Assembly (NCBI RefSeq): GCF_024713975.1 | Contig: NC_091096.1 | Span: 6,575,501-6,639,500 of the forward strand | Origin: Paralichthys olivaceus | Taxonomy: Eukaryota > Chordata > Actinopteri > Pleuronectiformes > Paralichthyidae | Direction of reading: 5' to 3' | DNA: 64,000 nt | Shown here: positions 36,601-48,694 of the stretch, piece by piece | How the letters are laid out: the number at the start of each line of letters is the position of its first letter | Numbering within the stretch: position 1 is the first letter of the stretch | Program-made: the position numbers and the translations under genes | Notes under the pieces: model-generated | Databases searched by the model: none | Seen by the model: the letters and a program-made list of their open reading frames with translations, nothing else | Told to the model about the DNA's origin: nothing

Positions 36601-39600
36601 GAATAATTAAATACCAATTCAACCTTACTCGAGGAAGCGGGTGATGTATTCTTTGGAGCAGGAAGACCAAGTGAGTGGCGAGCTGTCGTACATCAGCTGT
36701 CTGGACATGATGAAGGGGTGCCTCCCTGCCAACTCGCAGTCATTTCCCTGGCCGTCATGATGGATTCCAAAGCTGTGTTCAAACAAAACCATTATTGTAC
36801 CATCATTACACAAAGAAGTGTGCAACACACGCAAGCAATACATTTGTTTCCACCAATAAAACAGGCCCAGAGTACAGTTGAGCATGTATTTACAGGATTT
36901 CCTGTTCGTACAAAGCGGAAACTATGTGCACAAGGAATACTTTATAAGGAATATTAGTAAAATTATAGTCCTTATAATCATGTGTAAAATAAAAAACAGC
37001 ATCTATACTAACTCTCATCTTATCAACAAGACTTCATATTTGTAAAGTGACACAGAAGCTACAAAAATCACTGTGGTAGAAAAACAAAAATCTGATTTTA
37101 ATTTACAGTAATTCAAAGCTGAAAAATAATAATATCTTCCCATTCACTTCACTGTTACAAAATCTTCTACACAACAATCTCGGGTATCAATCTTTTTTTT
37201 TATGTCCGGTCACTAGATAGTGGCAATTATTTGCATTCAGCCGTTTCACCGATGGACTCACACGCTAATGCCAGGAGGTTAATGATGCAACTGTATCTTC
37301 CTCTATAGTAACTGATCATGGGAACAGGATGCTTTCTTTGTTACGTGACCCATTGTTATAAGATCATATGATGCAGGGTATTACACCTCACACCTCACAT
37401 CTCACACACACACACACACACACACACAGACCTGTGGCCCATTTCATGAGCGACGGTGAAAGCGACAGGTAGTCCTGAGTCCTCATTGATATTGCAGCTG
37501 CGGTGAGGCTGACACATCCCAGACAGATGAGACAGACCCAGGGTCTCACAGGGCTGGTTCATCCCAGCACAGATGTCTTTCCTGAGGGGGGAACACAAAT
37601 GCAAATTAGTGTGCACATGCCATATATTTTCTACTGACATAGACGGCCTCCACCTGATTGTGTGCGTGTGACTTGCCTGGTGACCAGCACAGCCACGTCA
37701 TGGTGAGCTGGGTGTGTGTCACTCTGAGGGTTGAGGTTTTTCTGCCAAGCACAGAAACTGGCCAGAGTGGTGTCTGCATGGTGCACAATCTTCAACCCTT
37801 TCTGCAACACACAACAGAAACAGAAAACTCATTCTGCACATTTCTGGCAACATTCAGATCAGTACAGGTGTAAATTACAGCCACAGTGACAGACCAGACA
37901 TTCAGCAGATATTCAGACTTGTTGTTAATGATGGATCAGTGGAATCAATGTGAGCCCAATCCTACCTCACCTGACTGGAATGCTGTTGTTTTAAATGTTT
38001 TCAGTTACATGCAATTTCTTAAGTTTACATATTGCAAATTTGTTCTGTAATGTGATCGGGGGATTTTAAAATGCAAACAAGATTTTGATCTTGTGGTTCT
38101 TGTGGACTGTCCAATGGTTTCTTATTTGCCACACGAAAAGCCTACAAACTTTAAACAACAGATTGAAACAACATCATCGAAGAGGATGGAATCGTCAATG
38201 TGAAGAGCTACAGCCAGCTACAGGAGAGTGTCACTGTTTTCTTTATATCCTTGCTGCCCTTTATTAAGAATGCTTCATAGATGTACATGTGTGTCTTTTA
38301 TTTTATACTTAAAGTTTGCACTGTCAAAGCAAAAACTGATAAAAACCCCATTGAAATGTATGCAAAGACGTGTTCCAGGTAAGCGTTACCTCTTCTCCCT
38401 GTAACAAAATGAGGCGCACCAGGATGACATGGATGGCATTCCCAATACTGGCATCATGAAAGATTCCTGCCACCTGTAAACATATAAAAGTCAGTGAGAA
38501 ACCAAGAATGAATGAGAGCAAATGTACGAAAATAAAAATAATAAGTGTCAGTTCTAACCCCTGACCATGTTCATGATGGTGAAGATGTAGGACTCGACAT
38601 TATCGCTGCCATGATATTCGATGAGTTTGGAGTCGGCCACCACCATGGTCTCCACCCAACGCTCTCTGCTGACCGAGCGCTGGGAGCGAGACTGAGCTTG
38701 ACCCTCCCCCCTCTGCTGCTCCCTCTCCCACTCCTCCCGCTCCCTCTCCACCTGGACAGAGTCACTTGGAGCATCTAAAGCATGGAGAATGGGAGACATC
38801 ACTTGGCGTACACTGGTGGCTTATCCTCACTTGACACAGGCGCAGACAGAGGAAAAGATACGCTCACTTGTGTAAAACTACACAAACACCAGTGCATTGA
38901 GATACACACCTTGAACTCCACACGCGCTGGGTGTGTCCCTAGACTCTGAGCTGCGTTTTTTTCTGTGATTTTCTGTAGGAACTCTGGGATAGACAAGGTG
39001 GGGCTCTGGAGTCCCTGCAGGATCTTCAACCGATTTCTGGGCAGGTTCGATAAAATATTGTCCCTCTGGCAGCGAGAACAAGCCTCTCTGAGGAAGACAG
39101 AAATGACAGGGATCAATGTGCATGGAGCAGAAATGGTTGAGACTGGTGAAACAACAAATGATGAAATCTAAAAAACATTTCAAATCTACAGTGTTTCAGT
39201 GATTAGTGAAATAAAATTATACTTAATCACAGTCACCAATTTGTAATTAAGATTAAAACAATTACTTCTTGTGCCAAAATCATACCTAATGCAGCTTCAA
39301 GTCTCTCTAGCGATATATCACACATTCTCAGACTGTGACCAAACCACTGATGTTAAGTTATATTATTTATGAGTGTAACAACAAATCAACGATAATTGCA
39401 GTGTTTCCATAATCCCCCCCACTTGAAAGAGGAAAGTATAGACGGCGTTCCCTCGTAAAAAAAGGGCTGAAAAGGTCATTCCTCAGTAATTTCCATCGGG
39501 GTGGAATCCATCATTAGTCAACAGATCTGAATATGAACCTTTCTCTTTTCCTTCAGGCACATTCTCCGTCTGCAGCAGCAGCGGCAGCAGGAGCAGCAAT

Positions 39601-42600
39601 ACAAATACTCCTAAGTATGCCATGCATGTTCTTACAGGTGCAGGCTACTGACTTTCCTGACTGAGGTCCTCTGGTGAACACACACATAGACACATGTCCT
39701 CACATACATGCACTGTAAATTTATACATACATAAAACATGCAAGACAGGGCTCTGTCAATTCCAGGACTTTTTTCTCTCTTGTAAACACACAATATGAAT
39801 GTTCCAGCTCCAGCTCACTGTTTGCAATTTCTCTTCATCAAGGTGATAGTGTGTGTGCGTGTGCATGTGTGTGCGCATGCTCAGGTTTTGTGTCAAACTG
39901 AGTCCAAACATGTCCCAGACTGTTCGGGGATGAACCCCTCCCTTCCTCCCTCCCTCCCACCCTTCCTATAACTATCTAGAGAATGAGGATGCATAAATGG
40001 TTCCAGAGCCAAACAGATGGAAAGAGGAAAGTCTGCATAAGTACAACTGAGGACAGACAAAAAAAATATTTAGCAGGAATGTTGGATGTTATAATATTCA
40101 TGCACAAGAAGAAATATGTCCTGGTGATAACACACAACGGAAAAAAATAAATCACTTAACATGCACATGTCTAAAGCCAGCAAGAAGAATTATTATGATA
40201 TGTGTTGCATCTTATTCTTTGGATTTTTTTCTCTGTGTCTGAGGAGCCAGAGGCAGATGTGAAAAATTAGGTCATGCAGTGCTCACTGTTTGGGCCAGTT
40301 GCGGTTCCAGGGGTCTACCCAAATATTCACTGTAGCTACACACTGCTCAGATTTCTGGGTCATCCTGACAAGGTTTACATGTGTTTCTTGGAAGGGAAGA
40401 TATTCTGCAACCGCATTCATTCAGCTGTCTGCAGAGCTCTGATGGGGTGTCCCGTTCCTCCATTCAGGGAGTTCACAAAGCACAAAGCTGTTTGCAGTTC
40501 CTTTTTAAAGACTATGTTACTCCACCTGTTGCAAAGAATCTTGTAAAAAAAAAAGATTAGAGTGTCTACAAATTGCAACAGAACCTTTGCAGACACAACT
40601 GAGCTGCTGCTGTTTGTCCATGTAAAACCACCATAACACCAACATTAACAGTGCAATAGCTACACTGAGATCCTCTGTATATATCTCAAGTTTTGTTGTC
40701 TTTGTCCAAACTCAGGATTAGATTAAATATTGAGAAAGGGTACTGAGTCAGAACGTGGCCTTCAGCCAGAGGTCCCAGAGTTGTGGTGGACTCACACACA
40801 CAAAGCATGCAAACTGATACGTCTACGTTCAGCTGGGAAAGTCTCCCACAAACCCTTCTCAGAAAACACACAGCTGATTTCACTGTCGCTCCATATGTCA
40901 TCCACACACACACACAGATACACACACACACACACACACAATTGGAAAGGATTAATATCGTATCAGATAAAGATTTGTCTTTTTTCATTTGCATCAACTC
41001 TCTGCAAGATATGAAATGTATATGGGCGAAGATTTTGCTCTGATTTATTCTCCGTTCTCATTCCTCCCTGTTGTCCCGTATAAGTACGAGTGTTAAACTT
41101 CCAAGTGAGTCCCAGCAGAGAAAAGCAGGTGGTGGAGTGCAGATCAACCAGGAAGGAATGCTGCAGAGAGGCCCATCCAAACATGCAGACCACTGCACTC
41201 CATGATCTTTATGATCTGCGTACCAAATGCAGCCGGTGAGGCTCTGCTTGAATGGTGTGGTTATGGTTTTACTCGTGATCCTTAAATTACCACGTATCCT
41301 GTAGATCCTGTGTAACGTCTGTGCTCAATAAACAAAGAAGACTTGAAAGAATACCAACCAGGAATTTGTTTCCCACTTGAACAAAAATAAGAGATTATTC
41401 TGGCGAAGGGTTTTACTCTAAATCCTGAAACAGCCTCAGACTGGAGTTCACGTTGCACTTTCGCCACCTCTCCTCCCTCTCACACCTCCTGCCCACCTCC
41501 TCCTCTGCATTAATCCCCCTCCTCTGACCTAGAGGAAGCGTGTTTGGGTGTGAGGTGCCAGAGCCAGGGGAGGTTTCCATAACACAGGTCTGTGTTTTAA
41601 ATACGTTGTCCATGTGGAACTGCTTTACCTCTGTTTCCTGCTTCTGTGGATTTTGTAGTGCTGGCACACTGGGCTTTGAATAAAGTCTCTGCCATAATAC
41701 AGCCAGTGGCCTCAGCAGTGATTAGTGGGAGAGGAGGAGAGGTGGGGGTGGTTGGTGCTTAATATGATTCAAACAAACATGTATTCTTTGATAACAGTTC
41801 CTTAATAATTACTGGTTTCACTGCACTAACTTCAGTTTTTTCCCCCAGGGGCTCAATTCTTCCACAGAGGTAAAAAACATCATCGTTTTTCATCTGCAGA
41901 GTGAGAAGAAACCTGCGTCTAAGTGAGGAAAATACCAAAATAATGGGTTTGAACTTGCATGTTCTTGCTTTGTGTTTTACCTTGGGGATTACCAAAGACT
42001 CCAGTGAGAAGATTTCGCTTTGCTTGATTTGGAAGTTTTCCCACAGAAAGATGAAAGGACAAAGATTCATGTGTGTTCAGTAGACAAAGTGAAGGGCAGT
42101 GGAGACATATTGAAAGGTAAATATAGTATAGCTGCAGAGGTGTGACGTTATCATGACTGGTTCTAAAGGTGTTGATGTCGTAGGAGGGACCACCATTTGG
42201 TTTTTACAGCATTTTGAAAACCATGATTCGGCTCCATTGCCTGTTCTGTGCAAAGTAGAGCTGCAACAATTAAACAATCCCTCAGGCGATCAACAGAAAA
42301 TGAATTACAATTTATTTTGAATACCAATTAAAGTCATTTATCAGACCAGATTTTCAAAAGGCTCCAGCTCCTGCGTTAGTTCTTCCTTATTTTGTTAAAC
42401 CCATCAACTTAAATTGCTCTTAACTCCGGAGATGACAGACCGGGCTCTAGCATATCTTCGCAGTGTGGATTTATAATTATTTGAAAAATGGGCTAAAGCA
42501 CTATTGGAACTCATCTACTACAATAATTGACATCTGAAAATGAGAAATCACTGCTGGTTTATATTTAAAAAAAACAACAAATTTGTATAAAGCCTTGATA

Positions 42601-44784
42601 AACATTTGCCACATACCTTCCTGCTTATTTAGCCCTTATCAACATCTGTTTTATTCTAAATAAACAAAGGATGATCATGTTTTCTCATATTTTGAGGTTG
42701 AATGACCTCAGTAACAGCTCGCAGGGTTTTCCTCTCTACAGCTGTCGGGCTGACTCTTGCCGTTCGGTGGTTCCTCTGTGGCTTTAGCTGCTGTAAACCT
42801 CAGAGCTGCAAATCAGTGTAATGGGTCCTAGTGGTTTCCCTGGTGAGCTGGAGAGAAGGGACAAACTGGGGCAGTCAGGCATACGCAGGAAAAACAATCC
42901 CCTAAATGCTGCAGGTTGCAGATGAGTGAACTTCTGAATCACATTCTTCTACTGAGGATTACTTAAGAGGATGTATAGTAGGTCAGATATAAATGATTAT
43001 GGTGCAGATATCAGTGTCTTCATCGACCAGTTGTTCTTAGTCAGATTTGTCAAATGAGCTGCATTTAAAAGATTCAGTGGGAGGAGGCAGTGCAGCCCAA
43101 ACTAACATCACAGAGAAGCAGGAGGCAAGACCCTGCAGGACGGGTTTTCCTGCTGCGACAAAATCAAACACCAACACCGAAACATTCTTCATGACTAAAA
43201 CTGACACATCCCATCATCTCAGAGGCCCAAAGCTCCTCCTTTGCCACATCCTCTTGCTATTTGGTTGTTAGGGTTAGGGATCATACTGCTGAAAATCTAA
43301 CTCATCATCAGGTAGTTTTTTAAGTGATTATTATTTGGTGAGTAAAGAAAAGTCAGAGACTCTCTTTTGCTTCTTCTTCTCTAGAAACTTCCATATGGTT
43401 CATGTGTGTTTTCATAATTAAAATTGCATTGAGCTGCTCACTCGACTCTGCTGTCCAGCTGTCTTCTTTTCTTTTGTAGTTTTAGTACATATTTGATAAG
43501 AAACATTAAAGCCAATGTTTTTAAAAAATGGCTGTGATAATTTCCTGTCTCCATCTGCCAAAAATCATTATGTGCCCAAATCGCTCACTGAAGCTCTATA
43601 TAGTAGAGATCAAAGCAACAAGTCCAAGGGTATGGGATGGTTTGCAACGACTTTCTGCAGAACAGAGAGAGCAGTGAATGAATCTGAAGGACAGAGAAAA
43701 GAAAAGAGAAGGGTTCTGATGGTCGGCTGAAAAGCAGCAGCCGTCAGTGGGTCTGCGGCACAGGCGTTCAGCAAATAGTGTCAGGAAGTCCTGGAAGGGC
43801 AAACTAACAGACAGGGCACTGTCAGATGTAAGGCTTTGCTCAACAGCCTGTGACTGCCGACAGCACATACCAGCTTCCCCACAGTGATGCCCCCTCTCTC
43901 CTTCCTGCCTGAAGCTACTATGCTTTTCAAAGATGTGACCTTTAGGCAGAAATGAGCAGTAAAGGGCTCTTTCCTCTTGTAACCACGTAACACAATGTGA
44001 TTCCTTACCAGTCCATTACAGGTGCTGATGGCAGCAGTTCCTCTCACATCAGATGTTTTCACGGTGCCAAGGAGGTGGCAGGAATTCCCCCCAGAGGGAC
44101 GATGCTCAGTCCTGTTGGAGCTGCCGTTCCTCCTCTCCAGGACGTAGTCATTTGAAAGCAGGTTAGTGTTCGCAGTCAAATTGAACAATAAAGCTCGACC
44201 CCTGTAGTTGACCTTATAGTAAACCTGTTCCTCCGAGGCGAGGGGTCGCAGGTCACGTCTGACTCTTCCACCCTGGAAGTGGTGAGACAGAGAGTGGGTG
44301 ATGAACTCTCCATGAGCATCAGTTTTCTCTGGGTGGACGATGGACACATCTGACTCTGACTGGAACAAATGACCTGCAGGATATAGAGGTGGAAACAATG
44401 CAATGCAATAAGAGTCACTGCAGTTATGATGGTTATGGATTAAACTGATTTTTACCAACAGAGCACAGTCAGGTTGACATGCACCAAATCATACAAACAT
44501 TTCCAGTCATGCATTTCTATTCAGGCATGCACAGTTACACGCAGAGAAACATGTATAGACACATGAACAGAAACATGCACAGACACATGCACAGATTCAT
44601 GCATAGACACATGCAGATTCAAACACAGAAACGCAGCCTCTGGTCCAGCTGCACCACTCTGACCTTGCTCTGCAAAGAGGGAGAGGAGGGTGCCAGGGTC
44701 GGGGAGCTCTTCGTGGCCGGATGCCAAAATGAAAACAAAGTGCAGCAGCAGAAAAGGAACCGGGCGCTCCTGCGAACATCGCAT
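27407..44784 (-). CDS. adamts12: ADAMTS12 metalloprotease, 1593 aa, 24 coding exons
   Basis: A secreted zinc protease of the extracellular matrix; the family cleaves COMP and aggrecan. Exons 5' to 3': 44664-44784, 44009-44373, 38910-39087, 38566-38774, 38390-38473, 37677-37801, 37432-37581, 36629-36772, 35728-35872, 35554-35646, 35297-35442, 34616-34785, 34089-34222, 33784-33904, 32515-32759, 32158-32299, 31931-32057, 30912-31122, 29355-30479, 28580-28732, 28250-28426, 28020-28166, 27771-27924, 27407-27522. They total 4782 bp in frame; I recall human as 1594 aa and 24 exons. Signal peptide, prodomain with cysteine switch (ACGVQD, about 217-222), furin site RSQR (251-254), zinc motif [12 protein letters not shown] (406-417) and Met-turn IMS follow in order. 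Then come disintegrin-like, TSP1, Cys-rich and spacer modules, three more TSP1 repeats, a Ser/Thr/Pro mucin-like segment in the 1.1-kb exon, four terminal TSP1 repeats and a PLAC domain. The catalytic residues are intact. The module order separates it from most ADAMTS; ADAMTS7 is the nearest alternative. Confidence 0.97.
27660..27691. repeat. (TG)n microsatellite in the last adamts12 intron
   Basis: About 16 TG units on plus, 80 bases from the exon 23 donor. Confidence 0.9.
30583..30890. repeat. Teleost dispersed repeat, copy 1, in adamts12 intron
   Basis: The phrases GATCCACACCAAAATGTAAT, TGCATCCTTCCACCAAG, TTTTTGCATAATCATGCT and AACAAACAGATAC match, with drift, a very common teleost element ('...ccttccaccaagtttcatgg... 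tttttgcgtaatcctgctgac'). It is related to the copy at about 34990-35290. The left end has CTCCACCAAGG. Family name not recalled; boundaries approximate. Confidence 0.55.
31320..31745 (+). mobile_element. Retrotransposon-derived fragment (3' tail type)
   Basis: A CT-rich, plus-oriented stretch runs from TTCACCTGTCTCGTCC through CTGCATCTAATTACCC, CCCCTGGTCTTCC, GAATTCCTGTCTGCTCC and CAGTAAAGAATTTGCC to AACTCAACCCTGCTTCCTG. Its wording resembles the recurrent 3' tail of teleost retroelements. It is antisense to adamts12 and interrupted by a poly-C run. No open reading frame for a polymerase is present. Recognition is from memory. Confidence 0.4.
31393..31417. repeat. Poly-C homopolymer (25 C)
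   Basis: A single uninterrupted C run, unusual in length, inside the retroelement-like fragment; could be a sequencing artefact in length. Confidence 0.9.
33204..33323. repeat. (GA)n-rich microsatellite, 120 bp
   Basis: GAGAGA with GGGA interruptions in the adamts12 intron between the exons at 33784 and 32759. On the transcribed strand it is CT-rich. Confidence 0.9.
33466..33491. repeat. (AC)n microsatellite
   Basis: Thirteen AC units in the same adamts12 intron as the GA tract. Confidence 0.9.
34990..35290. repeat. Teleost dispersed repeat, copy 2, in adamts12 intron
   Basis: Contains GGATCTGCACCTAAATTTAA, CTGACCCATACCGCATCC, a (CCAA)n-like stretch and GTGAAAACGCAACCTCC followed by GCAGAGGTAA. 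These are the hallmark phrases of the same common teleost repeat as at about 30583-30890, and this copy is closer to the consensus I remember. Confidence 0.6.
37403..37428. repeat. (CA)n tract touching the adamts12 exon 7 donor site
   Basis: The exon ends at 37432 on the minus strand, and its donor GTCTGT runs directly into TGTGTG. So the first about 30 intronic bases are a TG repeat. Confidence 0.95.
37671..37676 (-). other. Non-canonical GC donor of adamts12 intron 6
   Basis: The exon ending CACCAG is followed by GCAAGT, not GT. Only this position keeps the frame into the next exon (..LVTR|KDICAG..) and it fits the GC-AG consensus (AG|GCAAGT). No GT within 10 bases preserves the frame. Confidence 0.85.
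39088..44008 (-). other. adamts12 intron 2
   Basis: The largest adamts12 intron (4.9 kb), between two prodomain exons. It contains a CA tract at about 40903-40941 and no second gene. The open frame at 41413-41667 minus has no domain and no splice partner. Confidence 0.7.
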
Positions 44785-44984
44785 ATTTCATGTGACCAAA
44801 CTCAAAGCGCTGGGAAAGGGTCCTGGACCGTGGAGCTCCAGTGGCGTGAGAGGCGACCACTTGGATCCCGCGCTGCGCTGTGTCATGACACGAACACGCT
44901 CAGAAATGTCCACTCACGAAGAGAAACACGCACCGAGGAGGACTGAGAGCAAGACCGTAGTTTAACAGGAGAGGGAGAGAAAGC

Positions 44985-45023
44985 TGAGGAGGAGGAGGAG
45001 GAGGAGGAGGAGGAGGAGGAGGA
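44985..45023. repeat. (GAG)n microsatellite in the adamts12 5' flank
   Basis: About 13 GAG units 200 bases upstream of the adamts12 ATG. Confidence 0.9.
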
Positions 45024-47599
45024 GTGTTCTCTGGGCCAGCGGCTCCTCTTCCTCAGGGGTGAGGGGGAGCAGACGCTTCATTGATTTGAATGAGCTGCTG
45101 TGTCGAGACTTGTCATCTGATGCTGAGTGTGAGATAATTTACTGCCTCTCTCACAAAGAAAGGGAAAACTACCTGGAGTCACTTAATAAGAATGAAAAAG
45201 CAAATCTATAATGACTTTAACTCGACAGTTTTCAAATAGTCCTATTGTCCATCTTCAAAATGAGATTTGATACCTGCACTAAAAAAATACAAAACATACA
45301 AATAAAAATCATAATCATAAAATCATAACATTTCCATGAGTCAATTAGTTATTTCTCGACAAAAACATCAAACTTTCTTAGTTTCCAGATTCTCCAAAAA
45401 ATCTTTTTTCTATAATTTGCTGCTTTAACTTCTCTTACATTGTGTGATTTGGGGTTTTGGACCGTCAGGTGTTTGGTAACATCTATACAGATTTCTGAAG
45501 AAGATCTCGTCAAACAATAGACAAATCCTCTGCAAACACATGCTTTCTGTAGTTTTGTAGAAATATTTCTTTAAACACCGACTTCTATATTGACTTCTTT
45601 ATTTGCTAAAATGTATAAAATAATGCAGGATTTGTGAAATGGATGTCAAGAATATCTTCATGCAAATACAAAGATTTCTATTCTTCCACCTTCTGTTGAA
45701 TGGAAATCCACAAGAGATATTATATATAGATATGATGCTTGTGGAGTAAATCTCTGTAAGACATTATTTTAAAAGTCCTTGTGAACGGTGTCATACTGTA
45801 GCTCAGGGTAAAACTCAACACAACTTTGAAATCTATCTGACTCTCCTCTGCATGAGTATGAAAGACATCTATAAATAGAAATGAGTGGTTATGGACCTTC
45901 CACATACTTATCATCTGCAGTGTTTTCCAAAGATTGGTCAAAATGACCCAAATGTGAGTCAACGAGGCCAGCAGGGAAAAACTTTTTATTAGTAGAGAGT
46001 ATAGGTCATTTTGGAAAATGTAGGATCCAGCTAAAAATAACCCTGGATAGCCCACAGTTCCACACAGATTATGACACTGGAGCCTTGAGTTGATCTCAGT
46101 CAGCTCTAACCTCTCCCTGCCCAGTGAGAGAAAACAACACTAACAGCACTAATGGGCCACCGTGAGGTGTTCTCCCCTGAAAGGACCCAATAAAACAGAG
46201 AGCAGTGAGCTCTTTGTGTCGAGACTTTAGGTTATTTGAGAAGTAACAAGCCAGGCCTTACTGGAACGGACACACCCTAACATTAAAGGATAAATAGTGT
46301 GGTTTGCTCCACATCTGGAAGGTCTGTCTCATATAACATGACGGGGCAATTTGTCTGAATTATTTTGAACAACGGATGAAGATGTAACACTTCACAGCTC
46401 AATGATCACAAACCTTTGGACAAGTGGAAAGATTTTAGACGTGAATTTCATACATGTATATTTCCTGTATGTTACTGTGGCAGACAAACAGTTTTATATT
46501 GAAAAGGATCTCTCTGGATTGTGTTCGATCCTAGAATTAGTCATTTCGTCTTACTCAGAGACATTTTTACCCAAACTGCCCCCCCTGAAGTAATGTGCAG
46601 CAGACTGTGAAATGTCTCAACCTGGGAAATAATCAGGATCTTTTGTTAGTCTTAGGTGAGAGAGAGGGGATTTAACACGCAGAGATTGTGGCTGCATTCC
46701 TCATAAAGGCTTCCTTGTGTTGGTGACTGATGTGTCTGAGAGGTTTGTGGTTTTTTATTACAGTAGAGGGACTGTTTCCCAAAATGCATCAATTTCAGGT
46801 CGACGTTGTTATCAGCCGTGTCAGTGATGGATGCTGTCAGAGGCTCAAACCAAAAGAGGAAATTAGAAATCATGACTACTAACATCTTATTGGGAGTTAC
46901 ACTGATAACAAAAAATAACAAATTATAATAAGACTTAATAAGACTGACTGGAGTTAAATACCAGACTAACAACCAGACTCACTGATGTTTCTATAGGACT
47001 TGTTGTCAATCCTCAAAAGTTACACTGCACATTTCAATGTTTTTAGTATTTTTTTATTATTTTTTATTAAGCTGACTCTTCTTATATGAGGCTCTTTCTA
47101 TTTGGTCATGTTTCTTCAAGTCCAAGTCCAACACCTTTCATGGTATTGTTGAACACTAAATTATACAAAAATTAAAACTCAAAACTCAGTTTGGTGCAGA
47201 GGAAGAAGCTCGTCTGAGGAGGATCAGGTCTTTAATAGTTTATCTGAGATGCATTGGCCATCTGCCTCCTGCATTTCTTTTATGAAAGGTTTCATACAAA
47301 TAAATAGATTATTTATTAAGAGTTTAGTTTAGAGTTAATCCACTATGATCCAGTCTGCTTGGAAGAAGTGGAGGAAAGTCCAGTATTTACATATTATGCT
47401 TCAACAGGAAGTCATCTAACAATATAAACAAGTTTGATCTAATTTCATGGGTCTCCCTGCAGAGCACATGTATGTTTGCTCGGCAGAATCAAACCAGCGT
47501 TGTCCCACTGGAATCCACCACAGGTCCACTTGTCTCTGTCTGCAGGGGGCGCTGTTGCACGCAGCTGAGTGAACTTTGTTCCAGTGGTGAATGAGTTGT

Positions 47600-47660
47600 T
47601 TGCTCTCCAGATCCTCACAGTTATTCTTCAGGAAGTGAAGACATGGACTGACGCTGACAG
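47600..47660 (+). other. Candidate noncoding first exon of gpat3
   Basis: A donor CTGACAG|GTAACA at 47660/47661 is the best candidate to splice to the acceptor at 48051-48052, which precedes the first coding exon. The upstream boundary (start of transcription) is not visible and 47600 is nominal. Confidence 0.3.
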
Positions 47661-47887
47661 GTAACATGAGCTCCGGTCACTGGGAAACTCTGTCGCTGCA
47701 GACTTTTTAAAGAAAAGACTGAAAGAAATAACGCGGATCTCTTTCAGTTTAAGTCAAGATTATCACAGTGATAAGTTTGTTTATGGATTTGTTTATGTTG
47801 AAGGGAAGACACTTGATACTGATCTTGTGTCAGCGTGTGTGTGTTCCTGTGCTTTTAAGCATAGACCCATAGGGTTAGAATTAAGTT

Positions 47888-47890
<3 letters not shown>

Positions 47891-47971
<81 letters not shown>
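47891..47971. repeat. (GT)n microsatellite, 40 units
   Basis: An 81-bp perfect GT tract just upstream of the first coding exon of gpat3, probably in its 5' UTR intron. Confidence 0.95.
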
Positions 47972-47973
<2 letters not shown>

Positions 47974-48126
47974 GACACTTTCCTACTGATTCAATCAACT
48001 GCAACGCTCTTTTGATATACGATTTGGGCCTCCTTCCCCCCCCCACCTGCAGGACGACCTCACCTGAGCCTCTGGGCTGCCCTCACACCCCTACACATAC
48101 CTCAGACCTCAGGGAACAAGGTGGAG

Positions 48127-48646
48127 ATGGAGGACTTCTGGGCCGGGGCCCTCTGGGCACTGAAGATCTGGCTGTACCTCATCGTCAGCCTCATCATGAT
48201 CCCAGCCATGTTTGGCTTCTCGCTGGGCATCTCCGAAACGTACATGACCGTTCTGGTCAAAACCTTAGAGGTACCGTCCACTGTGCAGCTTTATGTAAAT
48301 ATTGTGTCCAGATCTGACCTGACCACGAATGTCTCTGTGTCTGTCCTCGTCCACAGTGGGCCACTCGGAAGATACAGAAGGCAAACGCAGAGGAGCAGAC
48401 ACTGCAGGCCTCTGCATCTAACAGTGAGAAGAATATTTATACTTGAGAATACTTAGATGGCTGTGGCTCGGGAGGTAGAGAGGATCGTCCCTACACTGAG
48501 GTCGTGGTGCGATCCCTGGCTCCCCCAGTCCACAGGCAAATGTGTCCCTAATTATTGTGTATAAAGTGTATGAATGGTGTGTGAATGGGATTTGTACTAC
48601 ATGCCTGGATGTTCAGATAGATAGATAGAGAGAAAGAAAGAAAGAC

Positions 48647-48694
<48 letters not shown>

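Larger units (their letters stand above)
44785..47660. other. Divergent intergenic region between adamts12 and gpat3
   Basis: This 2.9-kb stretch separates two genes transcribed in opposite directions and must hold both promoters. Near adamts12 is a (GAG)n run at 44985-45023. The middle is AT-rich without supported exons. The right end probably contains a gpat3 noncoding first exon. Confidence 0.6.

Noticed and set aside
41413-41667. 84-aa open frame on minus in adamts12 intron 2
   Set aside because: Hydrophilic, no domain, no acceptor/donor pair that fits the adamts12 phases.
27407-44784. adamts12 as ADAMTS7
   Set aside because: Prodomain, DSGLP-AFT-AHE region, terminal TSP spacing and total length follow ADAMTS12; ADAMTS7 remains the only close alternative.
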